Shown: in pieces, positions 35,094-43,831 of the stretch | Layout of the letters: each line of letters starts with the position of its first letter | Numbering within the stretch: the first letter of the stretch is position 1 | Origin: an uncultured Flavobacteriaceae bacterium | GTDB taxonomy: Bacteria > Bacteroidota > Bacteroidia > Flavobacteriales > Flavobacteriaceae | DNA: 64,000 bases | NCBI GenBank assembly: GCA_947497145.1 | Contig: CANMFQ010000002.1 | Location: 186,001-250,000 of the forward strand | Direction of reading: 5' to 3' | Position numbers and translations under genes: made by a program | The notes under the pieces: model-generated | What the model saw: only the letters and a program-made list of their open reading frames with translations | Database searches by the model: none | Told to the model about the DNA's origin: nothing

Positions 35094-35333
35094 TTAAGCC
35101 ATTTTAGCTTTATTCTTTTTAGTAGCGAAAGACAATGCTTTTTTAACTCTAGAGTTAGCGAACTTGTACAAACGAGCAACCTCATTGTTAGTTTCTATAG
35201 TTACGTCTTCTTTTTCAGTAGCAGTAGTGCTAGTCATTTCAACAGTATCAACTTTTACCTCTTCAGTAGCGTTTTGTGCTTGAGCTGCTACTGAGATAAA
35301 AAGAACAAAAATTAAAGTTGCGATAGTTTTCAT
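35094..35333 (-). CDS. Small secreted protein, tandem copy 3
   Basis: A 79-residue paralogue; same architecture as copies 1 and 2 and the same aligned ATG (35333). It has no similar gap on its upstream side beyond 35506, so it marks the end of the array. Confidence 0.75.
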   Translation of the reverse strand: MKTIATLIFVLFISVAAQAQNATEEVKVDTVEMTSTTATEKEDVTIETNNEVARLYKFANSRVKKALSFATKKNKAKMA

Positions 35334-35339
35334 GACTTG

Positions 35340-35361
35340 ACGTTTTATATATATAAAACGT
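35340..35361 (-). promoter_or_regulatory. Perfect palindrome upstream of copy 3
   Basis: Identical in length and symmetry to that of copy 1, ending 6 bases before the ATG at 35333. The neighbouring CCCTGT hairpin is broken in this copy. Confidence 0.6.
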
Positions 35362-35506
35362 GGTAGGCCTTGTTTTGAGGGGTTTGGCTTCGCTGAACGA
35401 CCGCAAAAATTCGTTAAAAGTACCAAGCATGGATTAAGTGTAAAATAGCACCGATAAACGACCAAAGGGCTAAAATCACTTCATCGAAAAAATGTGTCGT
35501 TAAACC

Positions 35507-35911
35507 TAAATGGTGAATTTGAACCAGGTTAAGAAGCGAATAAATTTTCAAACGCATAAAGCGAATTATTTCGTCGCAATGAGTTTTTGTTTCGTGTTTA
35601 AAGTATTGGTGTAACTATGAAACTTATAATAGAAATGAAAAGGAAGAGTGTGTGCATTGCTACTAGCTTGAGCTTTTTGAGGAGTTTTATTAATAGTGCA
35701 AAGCACTTCATTTGAGATAATTATGCTAATAATTGTTGATTTGGTAAGATATTTAATACCTTATCCACCTTGTTGTGTTGTTGATTTTGTTAAAAAAAGG
35801 GACTACGTCGAGGTTTTACTTCATATAAACAAATAAATGAGGTACTATGTCTTTATAATGATGAAATTGCTTCTATAATCAAGCTAAACGCTTATTTAAC
35901 CATTAAAAATT
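35507..35911. other. Non-coding gap before the alpha/beta hydrolase
   Basis: About 400 AT-rich bases. A 32-codon frame at about 35617 has no support. I see no RNA gene, repeat or clear promoter box. Confidence 0.35.
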
Positions 35912-36478
35912 ATGTCCGAAAAACTAGTGATACTCTCCGATATGTGGGGGGCTAAAAAAGGAATGTGGATAACCTCTTACCTTGGATATTTACAACAATA
36001 TTTTGAGATTACTTATTATGATATTCAGCAACTATCTAATTTAGATGTTGCTGTACAAACTACCGATAACGTTCATAGGGCGTTTGTGGAAGGAGGTATA
36101 GATGTAGCTGTTGCGCATTTACTAAAGAAAGAAAAAGAACCTGCTCATTATCTAGGGTTTAGTATGGGAGGTACCATTGCTTGGAAAGCAGGTTTAAAAG
36201 GCTTGCCAATGAAATCTTTGTACGCCGTTTCTTCTACCAGAGTCAGAGCTGAAGTTGAAAAACCAGACTGCGATACAACGACCTTGTTTGGAGATAAAGA
36301 TGTATACCGTCCAGCATTAAGTTGGTACGATAAAGTAGGGGTGAAACCGCAATTAATAAAGGGGTTTGGACATACAATGTACAACGATGACCATATTATA
36401 AATAAAGTGTCTTTAGACTTGTTGCATTTAGTAACCAAGCCAAAAGAAGTAAAAAAGTCATACGTTAAAATAGCATAG
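35912..36478 (+). CDS. Small alpha/beta-hydrolase-fold protein
   Basis: A 188-residue cytoplasmic protein. The nucleophile elbow G-F-S-M-G (LGFSMGGTIAWKAG) and a late histidine in KGFGHTMYNDDH fit a catalytic serine and histidine; the acidic residue is probably in LFGDKDVY. It is shorter than most family members because it lacks a cap domain. Substrate unknown. Convergent with clpX; the two share a bidirectional terminator. Confidence 0.75.
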   Translation: MSEKLVILSDMWGAKKGMWITSYLGYLQQYFEITYYDIQQLSNLDVAVQTTDNVHRAFVEGGIDVAVAHLLKKEKEPAHYLGFSMGGTIAWKAGLKGLPMKSLYAVSSTRVRAEVEKPDCDTTTLFGDKDVYRPALSWYDKVGVKPQLIKGFGHTMYNDDHIINKVSLDLLHLVTKPKEVKKSYVKIA

Positions 36479-36614
36479 TGAATATCAAACGTTTTTGATT
36501 AGTTGACAATCTACGTTAAATCCAACAAAGAATATATGATAAAATAATACGCTGATTAAATTTTAAACCAACAAAATAGCTCCTTACTATAGTTATAGTA
36601 TTGGTGTGCGATTT

Positions 36615-36655
36615 AAAAAACTAAAAGCAGTCTAAGAGACTGCTTTTAGTTTTTT
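36615..36655. terminator. Bidirectional terminator shared with the end of clpX
   Basis: CTAAAAGCAGTCT (36621-36633) pairs perfectly with AGACTGCTTTTAG (36637-36649) around an AAG loop, flanked by A-run and T-run so that both strands end in a U-tract. The clpX stop codon (36632-36634) and its last codons lie inside the stem. Confidence 0.88.
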
Positions 36656-37867
36656 TATAGTTTCATAAGAGAGTTTCTCTTCTGCATAAGGTTTGGTAAC
36701 CTTAAATTCTTTTTCGCTGCTACTTGGTAGTTCAAACATGGCATCTGTAAATATGGCTTCACATAAAGAGCGTAAACCTCTTGCGCCTAGTTTATATTCA
36801 ATTGCTTTCTTTACAATATAATCAAGAGCTTGATCTGTGATGGTGAATTTAATGTCATCCATTAAAAACAATTTCTCATACTGCTTGATAATTGCATTTT
36901 TCGGTTCAGTAAGAATTGCACGTAATGTTTTCTCATCAAGAGGATTCATATGTGTGAGAACCGGTAACCTACCAATGATTTCAGGAATTAAACCAAAATC
37001 TTTTAAATCTTTTGGAATAATGTACTGTAAAATATTGTCTTGGTCAAGGTTTTCATCTGCTTTTGAAGCGCTATATCCCACGGCTTGCATGTTCAAACGC
37101 TTGGTAATGGCACGTTCTATACCATCAAACGCACCCCCAGCAATAAAGAGTATGTTTTCGGTATTTACTTCTATAAATTTTTGATCAGGATGTTTTCTTC
37201 CTCCTTTAGGTGGTACGTTTACCATCGTGCCTTCTAAAAGTTTTAAAAGACCTTGTTGCACACCCTCCCCAGATACGTCTCTGGTGATAGAAGGGTTGTC
37301 GCTCTTACGCGCTATTTTGTCAATCTCATCTATAAAAACGATACCGCGTTCGGCTTTTTCTAAATTGTAATCAGCAGCTTGTAACAAACGTGTTAATATA
37401 CTTTCTACATCTTCACCAACATAACCAGCTTCGGTTAAAACAGTAGCATCTACAATGGCTAAAGGTACGTTGAGCATGCGGGCAATGGTTTTTGCCATTA
37501 AGGTTTTACCAGTACCTGTTTGGCCAACCATGATGATATTACTCTTTTGAATTTCAATATCATCTTCTTTTGAATTTGGTTGCAATAATCGTTTATAGTG
37601 ATTATACACTGCCACAGACATTACCTTTTTTGTGCGTTCTTGACCAATAATAAAAGTGTCAAGAAACTCCTTAATTTCTAAGGGTTTTTTTAAAACAAGT
37701 TCAGAAGAAAGGTCGTTTGTTTTTGTTTGTTTAGATTCTTCGGCAACAATGCCGTGAGCTTGCTCAATACAACGATCACATATATGTGCATCAAGACCAG
37801 CAATCAACAGATTGGTTTCTGGTTTTTTTCGTCCACAAAATGAGCATTCTAAATTTTCTTTTGCCAT
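36632..37867 (-). CDS. clpX: ATP-dependent Clp protease ATP-binding subunit ClpX
   Basis: Unfolds proteins and feeds them to ClpP. The 411-residue protein starts with the zinc domain (Cys8, Cys11, Cys30, Cys33), followed by the AAA+ core with Walker A GQTGTGKT and Walker [11 protein letters not shown], then the pore and sensor regions ([30 protein letters not shown]). It lies 98 bases downstream of clpP on the same strand. Normal family length. Confidence 0.97.
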   Translation of the reverse strand: MAKENLECSFCGRKKPETNLLIAGLDAHICDRCIEQAHGIVAEESKQTKTNDLSSELVLKKPLEIKEFLDTFIIGQERTKKVMSVAVYNHYKRLLQPNSKEDDIEIQKSNIIMVGQTGTGKTLMAKTIARMLNVPLAIVDATVLTEAGYVGEDVESILTRLLQAADYNLEKAERGIVFIDEIDKIARKSDNPSITRDVSGEGVQQGLLKLLEGTMVNVPPKGGRKHPDQKFIEVNTENILFIAGGAFDGIERAITKRLNMQAVGYSASKADENLDQDNILQYIIPKDLKDFGLIPEIIGRLPVLTHMNPLDEKTLRAILTEPKNAIIKQYEKLFLMDDIKFTITDQALDYIVKKAIEYKLGARGLRSLCEAIFTDAMFELPSSSEKEFKVTKPYAEEKLSYETIKKLKAVS

Positions 37868-37965
37868 TATTTAAGCTGTCTTTACCCCATATTAACGGGA
37901 AAAAATGGATTTTGGTTTACTACTAGTGTAATTAGTAGTTGTTAATTTTAGTAATTAAGTCGGAG

Positions 37966-38646
37966 CTACTCTTTATCTCTTACTAAAATTTCGTCGATCA
38001 TGCCATATTTTTTGGCTTCATCTGCTTTCATCCAATAATCCCTATCACTATCATCGGTTACTTTGTCAAAAGATTGGCCCGAATGATTGGCGATAATATG
38101 GTATAGTTCTTCTTTTAATTTTAAGATTTCGCGGGCTGTAATTTCAATATCACTTGCTTGACCTTGAGCGCCGCCCATAGGCTGGTGTATCATTACTCTA
38201 GAATGCGTAAGTCCGCTTCTTTTTCCTTTTTCTCCAGCACATAAAAGCACAGCACCCATTGAGGCAGCCATACCAGTACATATAGTAGCAACATCGGGTT
38301 TTATAAATTGCATGGTGTCATATATGCCAAGACCAGCATAAACACTTCCTCCTGGAGAGTTGATATAAATTTGAATGTCTTTAGAGGCGTCGGCACTTTC
38401 TAAAAACAATAATTGTGCTTGTACAATATTAGCAACTTGGTCATTTATGCCTGTGCCTAGAAAGATGATGCGATCCATCATTAAACGAGAGAAAACGTCC
38501 ATAGCAATGGCGTTTAACTGACGTTCTTCAATAATATTGGGGGTCATATTTGTAGGATACATGCTACTCATTATTTTATCGTAGTACATGCTATTAATCC
38601 CCTGATGATTTATTGCGTAATTCTTGAATTCTTTTCCGTAATCCAT
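37966..38646 (-). CDS. clpP: ATP-dependent Clp protease proteolytic subunit
   Basis: A 226-residue serine peptidase. The catalytic triad is Ser129 (GMAASMGAVL), His154 (VMIHQPMGG) and Asp204 (SDRDYWM). The N-terminal extension before the folded core is longer than in E. coli, as is common in Bacteroidota. It lies between tig and clpX, separated from tig by an apparent terminator. Confidence 0.97.
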   Translation of the reverse strand: MDYGKEFKNYAINHQGINSMYYDKIMSSMYPTNMTPNIIEERQLNAIAMDVFSRLMMDRIIFLGTGINDQVANIVQAQLLFLESADASKDIQIYINSPGGSVYAGLGIYDTMQFIKPDVATICTGMAASMGAVLLCAGEKGKRSGLTHSRVMIHQPMGGAQGQASDIEITAREILKLKEELYHIIANHSGQSFDKVTDDSDRDYWMKADEAKKYGMIDEILVRDKE

Positions 38647-38670
38647 GTGTTTTGATTCAGTTTTTTAGAC

Positions 38671-38703
38671 AAAAAAGGTGCCGAGATATACTTTCTCGGC
38701 ACC
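38671..38703 (-). terminator. Terminator between tig and clpP
   Basis: GGTGCCGAGA (38677-38686) and TCTCGGCACC (38694-38703) form a 10-bp stem with a 7-base loop; on the minus strand it is followed by TTTTTT. It would end the tig transcript or reduce read-through into clpP. Confidence 0.85.
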
Positions 38704-38729
38704 GTAAAGATACTTATTATTTAGGAAAA

Positions 38730-40049
38730 TTATTCGTAAACTTCTGATATGAATTTCTCGTAGGTTACCTCTTTAGTTTTTAAATTGGCTTTTTCCTTAT
38801 AAAGTGCTAACAATTTTTCGCTCATTAATTGCTCTGAGAGACGCTTAACTTCGTCTTGATTACTCATTACTCTTGCTGCGATATTGTCTAATTCTTCTTC
38901 TTGAGGATTTAATTGGCCGTATTGTGCCATTTGAGATTTAATAAAGCCTTTGGTGAATTCTTTTAGTTCTTCAAAATTAATCTCAATATTATTATCCTTA
39001 ATAATTTTTCCTTCAATCAATTGGTAACGAAGACCTTTTTCTGATTTTTCATAAGCGTCAGTTGCCTCTTCATCAGTAAGTGGGTTTTCTCCTGTCATTT
39101 GAATCCACTTTGTTAAGAAATCTGTAGGAAGGTCAAACTTCGTGTTTTCAATGAAATATTCTGTAATGTCGTTTAGTAATTTTTGGTCAGACTGTTGCTC
39201 AAATTGTTTTTCAGAATCTTCTTTGATTCTGTCTTTCAATTCTTCTTCTGTTTTTATAACGTCTGGACCAAATAGTTTATCAAAAAGCTCTTGGTTTAAC
39301 TCGGCCAGTTCTCTTTCATTGATTTCGGTAATTGTAAAAGATACATCAATGGCTAATTTCTCAGCTTTATCAGCAGAAATACCTAAAACACTTGTAAGGT
39401 AGTTATCTTCTTTAAAAAGACCTTTTGTGTTTAGGGTAACAGTATCACCAACTTTTTTTCCTAATAGCTCATCACCTTTTTTACCTTTGAACATGCTGAA
39501 ATCTAAGGTAGAAGTGTTTTCTATTTCGGCTTCTTCGTTTTTGAAAACACCAGTAATTTCATCTTTTTTGCTAACCTCAGTCTTACTTACAAGTTTTCCG
39601 TATTGTTTTTGAATACGTTCTACTTGCTCGTCTACCATTTTTTTGTCAGCAACAATTTTATAATGTGTAATCGGTTTTTTAGTGTCTAATGAAACCTCAA
39701 AACTTGGCGCTAAACCTAGTTCAAATTCAAAAGCAAAATCTTCAGTGTCCCAATCAAAATTATCTTGTTGTTTTGGTAACGGATTTCCTAAAACGTCTAA
39801 TTTTTCTTCAGTAAGATACGTATTAAGGTTGTCTTGTATTAGCTTGTTTACTTCGTCAACCAAAACAGCTTTTCCGTATTGCTTTTTGATTAAGCCTATA
39901 GGTACTTGACCTTTTCTGAAGCCTGGTATATTGGCTTGTTTTTTGTAATCTTTAAGAACGCTATCTACTTTTTCTTGATAATCATCTTTAGTAATAGCTA
40001 CAGTTAAAACTGCATTTAATTCATCTATCTGCTCTTTGGTAATATTCAT
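38730..40049 (-). CDS. tig: Trigger factor (ribosome-associated chaperone and peptidyl-prolyl isomerase)
   Basis: A 439-residue ribosome-bound chaperone. The N-terminal ribosome-binding region ends in the signature IPGFRKGQVPIGLIKKQYGKAVLVDEV, here as partial matches (GFRKG loop at about residues 40-45), then a divergent FKBP-like domain and the long helical C-terminus. The protein is at the top of the clpP-clpX cluster, as in many bacteria. A canonical promoter lies upstream. Confidence 0.94.
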   Translation of the reverse strand: MNITKEQIDELNAVLTVAITKDDYQEKVDSVLKDYKKQANIPGFRKGQVPIGLIKKQYGKAVLVDEVNKLIQDNLNTYLTEEKLDVLGNPLPKQQDNFDWDTEDFAFEFELGLAPSFEVSLDTKKPITHYKIVADKKMVDEQVERIQKQYGKLVSKTEVSKKDEITGVFKNEEAEIENTSTLDFSMFKGKKGDELLGKKVGDTVTLNTKGLFKEDNYLTSVLGISADKAEKLAIDVSFTITEINERELAELNQELFDKLFGPDVIKTEEELKDRIKEDSEKQFEQQSDQKLLNDITEYFIENTKFDLPTDFLTKWIQMTGENPLTDEEATDAYEKSEKGLRYQLIEGKIIKDNNIEINFEELKEFTKGFIKSQMAQYGQLNPQEEELDNIAARVMSNQDEVKRLSEQLMSEKLLALYKEKANLKTKEVTYEKFISEVYE

Positions 40050-40080
40050 TGCCTACTTCTTTTTGCTTTTTTACGGGATG

Positions 40081-40111
40081 CAAAAGTAATATAATTTAAG
40101 CATCCTACCAA
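40081..40111 (-). promoter_or_regulatory. Canonical Bacteroidota promoter of tig
   Basis: On the minus strand TTG (40111-40109) and TACTTTTG (40088-40081) are separated by exactly 20 bases, a full match to TTG-N20-TAnnTTTG. Transcription should begin around 40075, about 25 bases before the ATG. Confidence 0.7.
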
Positions 40112-40142
40112 GTTTTTAAATGGCTGGCAGACAACAGATTTG

Positions 40143-40493
40143 TTATCCTTTTTTATCTTCTTTAAGCAAAGAGAATAAGATTGACTGTAAAAAAGAGAGT
40201 AAGAGACTGAAAATTAATGCCCATAGCCAACCGTTAACACTAAAGCCTGTTATGAAATAATCGGCAAGCATTATAATGATGGCGTTGATAAAGAGCAGAA
40301 AAAGACCAAAAGTTATAATGGTAACAGGTAGTGTTAAAATAACTAATATTGGTTTTACTAAGAAATTCAGCAAGCTTAGCGCTACCGCAACAAGTAGTGC
40401 GGTAACAAAAGAGTCTACAGAAACATTGGGTAAAACGTTTGCTAAAATGATTACAGCAAGAGCGCTTAAGAGGAGTCTTATGATGAATTTCAT
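40143..40493 (-). CDS. Phage holin family 4 (YvlD-like) small membrane protein
   Basis: A 116-residue protein with four hydrophobic helices. The pattern SLLNFLVKPILVILTLPVTIITFGLFLLFINAIIIML is typical of the YvlD/holin-4 family, here as overlapping segments. Despite the family name there is no prophage nearby, and the family is common in chromosomes with unknown function. It probably is a stand-alone gene. Confidence 0.8.
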   Translation of the reverse strand: MKFIIRLLLSALAVIILANVLPNVSVDSFVTALLVAVALSLLNFLVKPILVILTLPVTIITFGLFLLFINAIIIMLADYFITGFSVNGWLWALIFSLLLSFLQSILFSLLKEDKKG

Positions 40494-40587
40494 AGATATT
40501 GTTTTTTAGTTGTGATAAGATATTAAAAAAAAATGATAGTAAGCTTGATGTTTTTGGAGCAATTTGTTGCGCCATAGCTATACATTT

Positions 40588-41361
40588 TTACGGTTTTAAA
40601 AACTGCATTGATTTTTCGTAAAATGCTTTTGGGTTTTCTGCATGCAGCCAGTGTCCTGCATTGGGGATGGTGTCAATGCTGGCATTGGGAAAATGTTTTT
40701 TGATAAGGTCGTAATCGGCTTCCGAGATGTATTCTGAGCGGCTTCCTCTTAAAAAAAGTGTAGGGCCATTGAATGAAGCTGAGCCACTTATGTTTTCGCC
40801 AATCTCTTCCATTTTCGTGCTTAATACAGGTAGGTTAAAGCGAAAACCAAGCTTTCCTTTCTCTATCCAATATAAATTTTTAAGTAAGAATTGACGAGTG
40901 CCATAATCAGAAACGTAGTTTGCTAGTGCTTTATCAGCTTCTCCTCTTGATGAAATTTCATTAAAATCTAATGCCGATAATCCTGTGATGATTTCGTGGT
41001 GATGCGGCGGGTAGAATTTTGGAGCGATATCAGCAACAATTAATTTTTCGGTCAAATCAGGAAAGTCGCAAGCAAATTGCATGGCTGTTTTTCCACCCAT
41101 AGAGTGCCCGATAATGGCACTTTTTTCTAGCGTATGATGCACGAGGTATGCTTTTAAATCATTGGCTAAAAGCTCGTAATTAAAGGCATTGCTTTGAAAG
41201 CTTCTTCCGTGATTACGTTGGTCTACAAGGTGTACTTCAAAACCATTTGCTGCATATTGATTGCCTAATGATTTCCAATTGTCTGACATGCCTAAAAAGC
41301 CATGTAATATTACAAGGGGTTCGCCTGTGCCAATAATTTTTGAATGGAGTATGGGGTTCAT
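40588..41361 (-). CDS. Alpha/beta hydrolase (YbfF-like esterase)
   Basis: A 257-residue protein with oxyanion loop LHGFLGMSDNW, nucleophile elbow GHSMGGKTAM, and terminal His in PNAGHWLHAENP. The family resembles YbfF-type acyl esterases. ATG 41361 is chosen since the family starts with a short strand before the HGF loop; the longer frame runs into pdxJ. It overlaps pdxJ by 4 bases (ATGA), so the two are coupled. Confidence 0.85.
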   Translation of the reverse strand: MNPILHSKIIGTGEPLVILHGFLGMSDNWKSLGNQYAANGFEVHLVDQRNHGRSFQSNAFNYELLANDLKAYLVHHTLEKSAIIGHSMGGKTAMQFACDFPDLTEKLIVADIAPKFYPPHHHEIITGLSALDFNEISSRGEADKALANYVSDYGTRQFLLKNLYWIEKGKLGFRFNLPVLSTKMEEIGENISGSASFNGPTLFLRGSRSEYISEADYDLIKKHFPNASIDTIPNAGHWLHAENPKAFYEKSMQFLKP

Positions 41362-42071
41362 TTTAATTTGTTTAAATACATGTTTACCACATTGTCTAGC
41401 CCTAAATAAAGTGATTCGCAAATTAGGGCATGTCCGATAGAAACTTCGAGTAGTCCCGGTATGTTTTCTTTGAAATATTGAATATTATCAAGGCTAAGGT
41501 CATGGCCTGCATTGATGCCTAGTTCTAGGGTGTTTGCTATTTTGGCAGCATCAATAAATGGTTGTATGCCTTTTTCTTTTTCTTTGTCATATGATTTGGC
41601 ATAGCTTTCTGTGTAAAGTTCAATGCGATCTGTGCCAGTTTTTGCGGCACCTTCAACCATTTTGTTGTCAGCATTTACAAAAATCGACGTTCGTATGCCG
41701 TTTTGTTTGAATGTAGTGATGACTTCTTTTAAGAAGGCTTCATGAGTAATAGTGTCCCATCCAGCGTTTGATGTAATAGCGTCAACGGCATCGGGTACTA
41801 AGGTGACTTGGGTGGGTTTGGTTTCTAATACCAAATCAATAAATTTAGGATTCGGATTACCTTCAATATTGAATTCAGTAGTTACTATTTTTGTTAAATC
41901 ACGCGCATCTTGATATCGTATATGCCGCTCGTCAGGTCGTGGGTGAATGGTGATGCCTTGTGCGCCAAATTTCTCAATATCGGCGGCTGCTTTTAATAAG
42001 TTGGGAGTGTTTCCGCCACGGGCATTTCGTAAGGTGGCGATTTTGTTTATGTTGACACTTAATTTAGTCAT
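41358..42071 (-). CDS. pdxJ: Pyridoxine 5'-phosphate synthase
   Basis: Joins 3-amino-1-hydroxyacetone 1-phosphate with deoxyxylulose 5-phosphate in vitamin B6 synthesis. The 237-residue TIM barrel starts with LSVNINKIATLRNARGGNTPNL (the first strand and phosphate-binding region), then TIHPRPDERHI, and ends with HALICESLYLGLDNVV. ATG 42071 gives the normal start; the longer frame adds 13 unsupported residues. Confidence 0.95.
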   Translation of the reverse strand: MTKLSVNINKIATLRNARGGNTPNLLKAAADIEKFGAQGITIHPRPDERHIRYQDARDLTKIVTTEFNIEGNPNPKFIDLVLETKPTQVTLVPDAVDAITSNAGWDTITHEAFLKEVITTFKQNGIRTSIFVNADNKMVEGAAKTGTDRIELYTESYAKSYDKEKEKGIQPFIDAAKIANTLELGINAGHDLSLDNIQYFKENIPGLLEVSIGHALICESLYLGLDNVVNMYLNKLK

Positions 42072-42172
42072 TCGTTTAAAGTATAAATTAGTTCGATGAA
42101 TTAACTGCAAAAATACAAATTAGGCATGCCTTTTGACATATTTAATTAGTAATTTGCAGCATATTTTTAACT

Positions 42173-42829
42173 ATGGATATTCAAGATTGTATTTTAACCA
42201 CGCTACCCGTTTTTGAGGTGAGCAATTCTTTAAAAAAGGTAATTCATTTTTTTAAGAATAGCACATTTTCGCATATTGCTGTGGTAGACAATGGAAAGTT
42301 TTTGGGTGTTTTAAGTGAAATGGACCTTGAAAATTTTGAGGAAAACAAAAAAATTGAAGACTATCGTTATAATTTAGAAGGTTTTTTTGCACTTAAAGAT
42401 GCCAACTGGTTAGATGTGTTAGAGATATTTGCACGTAACGAAGCTAATTTATTACCCATATTAAATGATACTGAAAATGTGATTGGGTATTATGATTTGA
42501 GTGATGTGGTAAAGGTCTTTATTGATACGCCTTTTTTTACAGAACCTGGTGGTATTTTGGTAGTAGCGAAAGGAGTTAAAGATTATTCTTTTAGTGAAAT
42601 TGCTCAGATAGTGGAGAGTAATAATACAAGATTGATAGGTGCGTTTATTACAGGTGCTCAAAATGATGTTGTTCAAATAACGGTTAAAATAGGGACTTCA
42701 AACCTAAATGAAATTATTCAATCTTTTAGGCGATATGGGTATCATATATTATTTGGGAATAACGATGATCAATTTCTACATGATTTGAAACAGCGTTCAG
42801 ATTATTTAGATAAATATCTTAATGTTTAA
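42173..42829 (+). CDS. CBS-domain protein
   Basis: A 218-residue cytoplasmic protein with a tandem pair of CBS motifs: residues 1-60 (VSNSLKKVIHFFKNSTFSHIAVVDNGKFLGVLSEMDL in segments) and 65-120 (NWLDVLEIFARNEANLLPILNDTENVIGYYDL). Residues 125-218 resemble an ACT-like ligand domain. CBS pairs bind adenosyl ligands. It lies immediately upstream of nadK, 6 bases from its ATG, as in other Flavobacteria, which suggests regulation by nucleotide or NAD status. Confidence 0.82.
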   Translation: MDIQDCILTTLPVFEVSNSLKKVIHFFKNSTFSHIAVVDNGKFLGVLSEMDLENFEENKKIEDYRYNLEGFFALKDANWLDVLEIFARNEANLLPILNDTENVIGYYDLSDVVKVFIDTPFFTEPGGILVVAKGVKDYSFSEIAQIVESNNTRLIGAFITGAQNDVVQITVKIGTSNLNEIIQSFRRYGYHILFGNNDDQFLHDLKQRSDYLDKYLNV

Positions 42830-42835
42830 GTGTGT

Positions 42836-43717
42836 ATGAAAGTTGCTATCTACGGTCAAACTTATCAAGACAATGCTTTAGCTTATGTAATTGAGCTTTT
42901 GGACGAACTTCAAAATGAAAACGCTGAAATCGCTATAGAAAAGGATTTTTACGAACTCTTAGGTCAGCATTATAAGGTGGCGGATTATAATGTTTTTACT
43001 GAAGCGGTTGGCTTGGACGATTCTTTTGATATGTTTGTGAGCTTTGGTGGAGATGGTACCATATTAAGAGCAACCACCTACGTGAGAGATACGGGTATAC
43101 CTATTGTTGGGGTAAATACCGGACGTTTAGGCTTTTTGTCTACTTTCAAGAAAGAAGATGTTCGTAAAGTGGTGCAAGAATTTGTAAAAGGTGATTACGC
43201 CATTGTTGAGCGAAGTCTTGTTGAAGTCAATGCAGATAGTGAGATTGAAAAATTTGGCGCTTTAAACTTTGCCTTGAATGAGGTGACCGTAAGTAGAAAA
43301 GATACCACTTCGATGATTACCGTAGAGACGTATTTAAATGATGAGTATTTAACCTCCTATTGGGCAGATGGTTTAATAATATCAACGCCAACAGGGTCAA
43401 CAGGGTATTCGTTAAGTTGTGGTGGGCCAGTAATTGTTCCAACTGCAAAGTCGTTAGTGTTGACGCCGATTGCACCGCATAACTTAAATGCACGTCCTTT
43501 GGTGATTTCTGATGATACAATCATACGCCTGAAAGTATCAGGGCGAGAAGAAAATCATTTGGTTTCATTAGATTCTAGGATTGCGTCGGTAGAAAATGGA
43601 AAAGAATTGAAAATTAATAAAGCTCGTTTTACTATAAAGTTAATAGAGTATACTTCTGAAAGTTTTTTAAAAACACTACGAAATAAACTATTGTGGGGAG
43701 AGGATAAGCGCAATTGA
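42836..43717 (+). CDS. nadK: NAD kinase
   Basis: Phosphorylates NAD to NADP. The 293-residue protein has the G-G-D-G motif (VSFGGDGTILRA), the VNTGRLGFLSTF segment, and the T-P-T-G-S-T-G-Y-S-L-S-C-G-G-P strand of the diacylglycerol kinase-like fold. The ATG at 42836 is preferred over a GTG six bases upstream (two codons longer). Six bases separate the CBS gene from this ATG. Confidence 0.95.
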   Translation: MKVAIYGQTYQDNALAYVIELLDELQNENAEIAIEKDFYELLGQHYKVADYNVFTEAVGLDDSFDMFVSFGGDGTILRATTYVRDTGIPIVGVNTGRLGFLSTFKKEDVRKVVQEFVKGDYAIVERSLVEVNADSEIEKFGALNFALNEVTVSRKDTTSMITVETYLNDEYLTSYWADGLIISTPTGSTGYSLSCGGPVIVPTAKSLVLTPIAPHNLNARPLVISDDTIIRLKVSGREENHLVSLDSRIASVENGKELKINKARFTIKLIEYTSESFLKTLRNKLLWGEDKRN

Positions 43718-43831
43718 GTATCTTATAAAACAATAAATACCCTCAAAACCTGTTTATCAAGTGAGAACAGTATCATAATAATGGTGTGGCTAAATTCTTT
43801 GCGCATTATTGTTGGAAAATTTTAAGTATTT

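Larger units (their letters stand above)
35094..35506. repeat. Tandem repeat unit 3 (partial)
   Basis: The gene and about 170 bases upstream match units 1 and 2; similarity stops after GTCGTTAAACC near 35506. Confidence 0.85.

Noticed and set aside
39142-39402. Serine-rich + strand frames within tig and similar shadows in clpX and the AsmA-like gene
   Set aside because: Serine- and phenylalanine-rich composition is the usual result of reading Lys/Glu-rich genes on the other strand.
40143-40493. Prophage remnant suggested by the holin family name
   Set aside because: No other phage genes surround it; the holin-4/YvlD family is mostly chromosomal.
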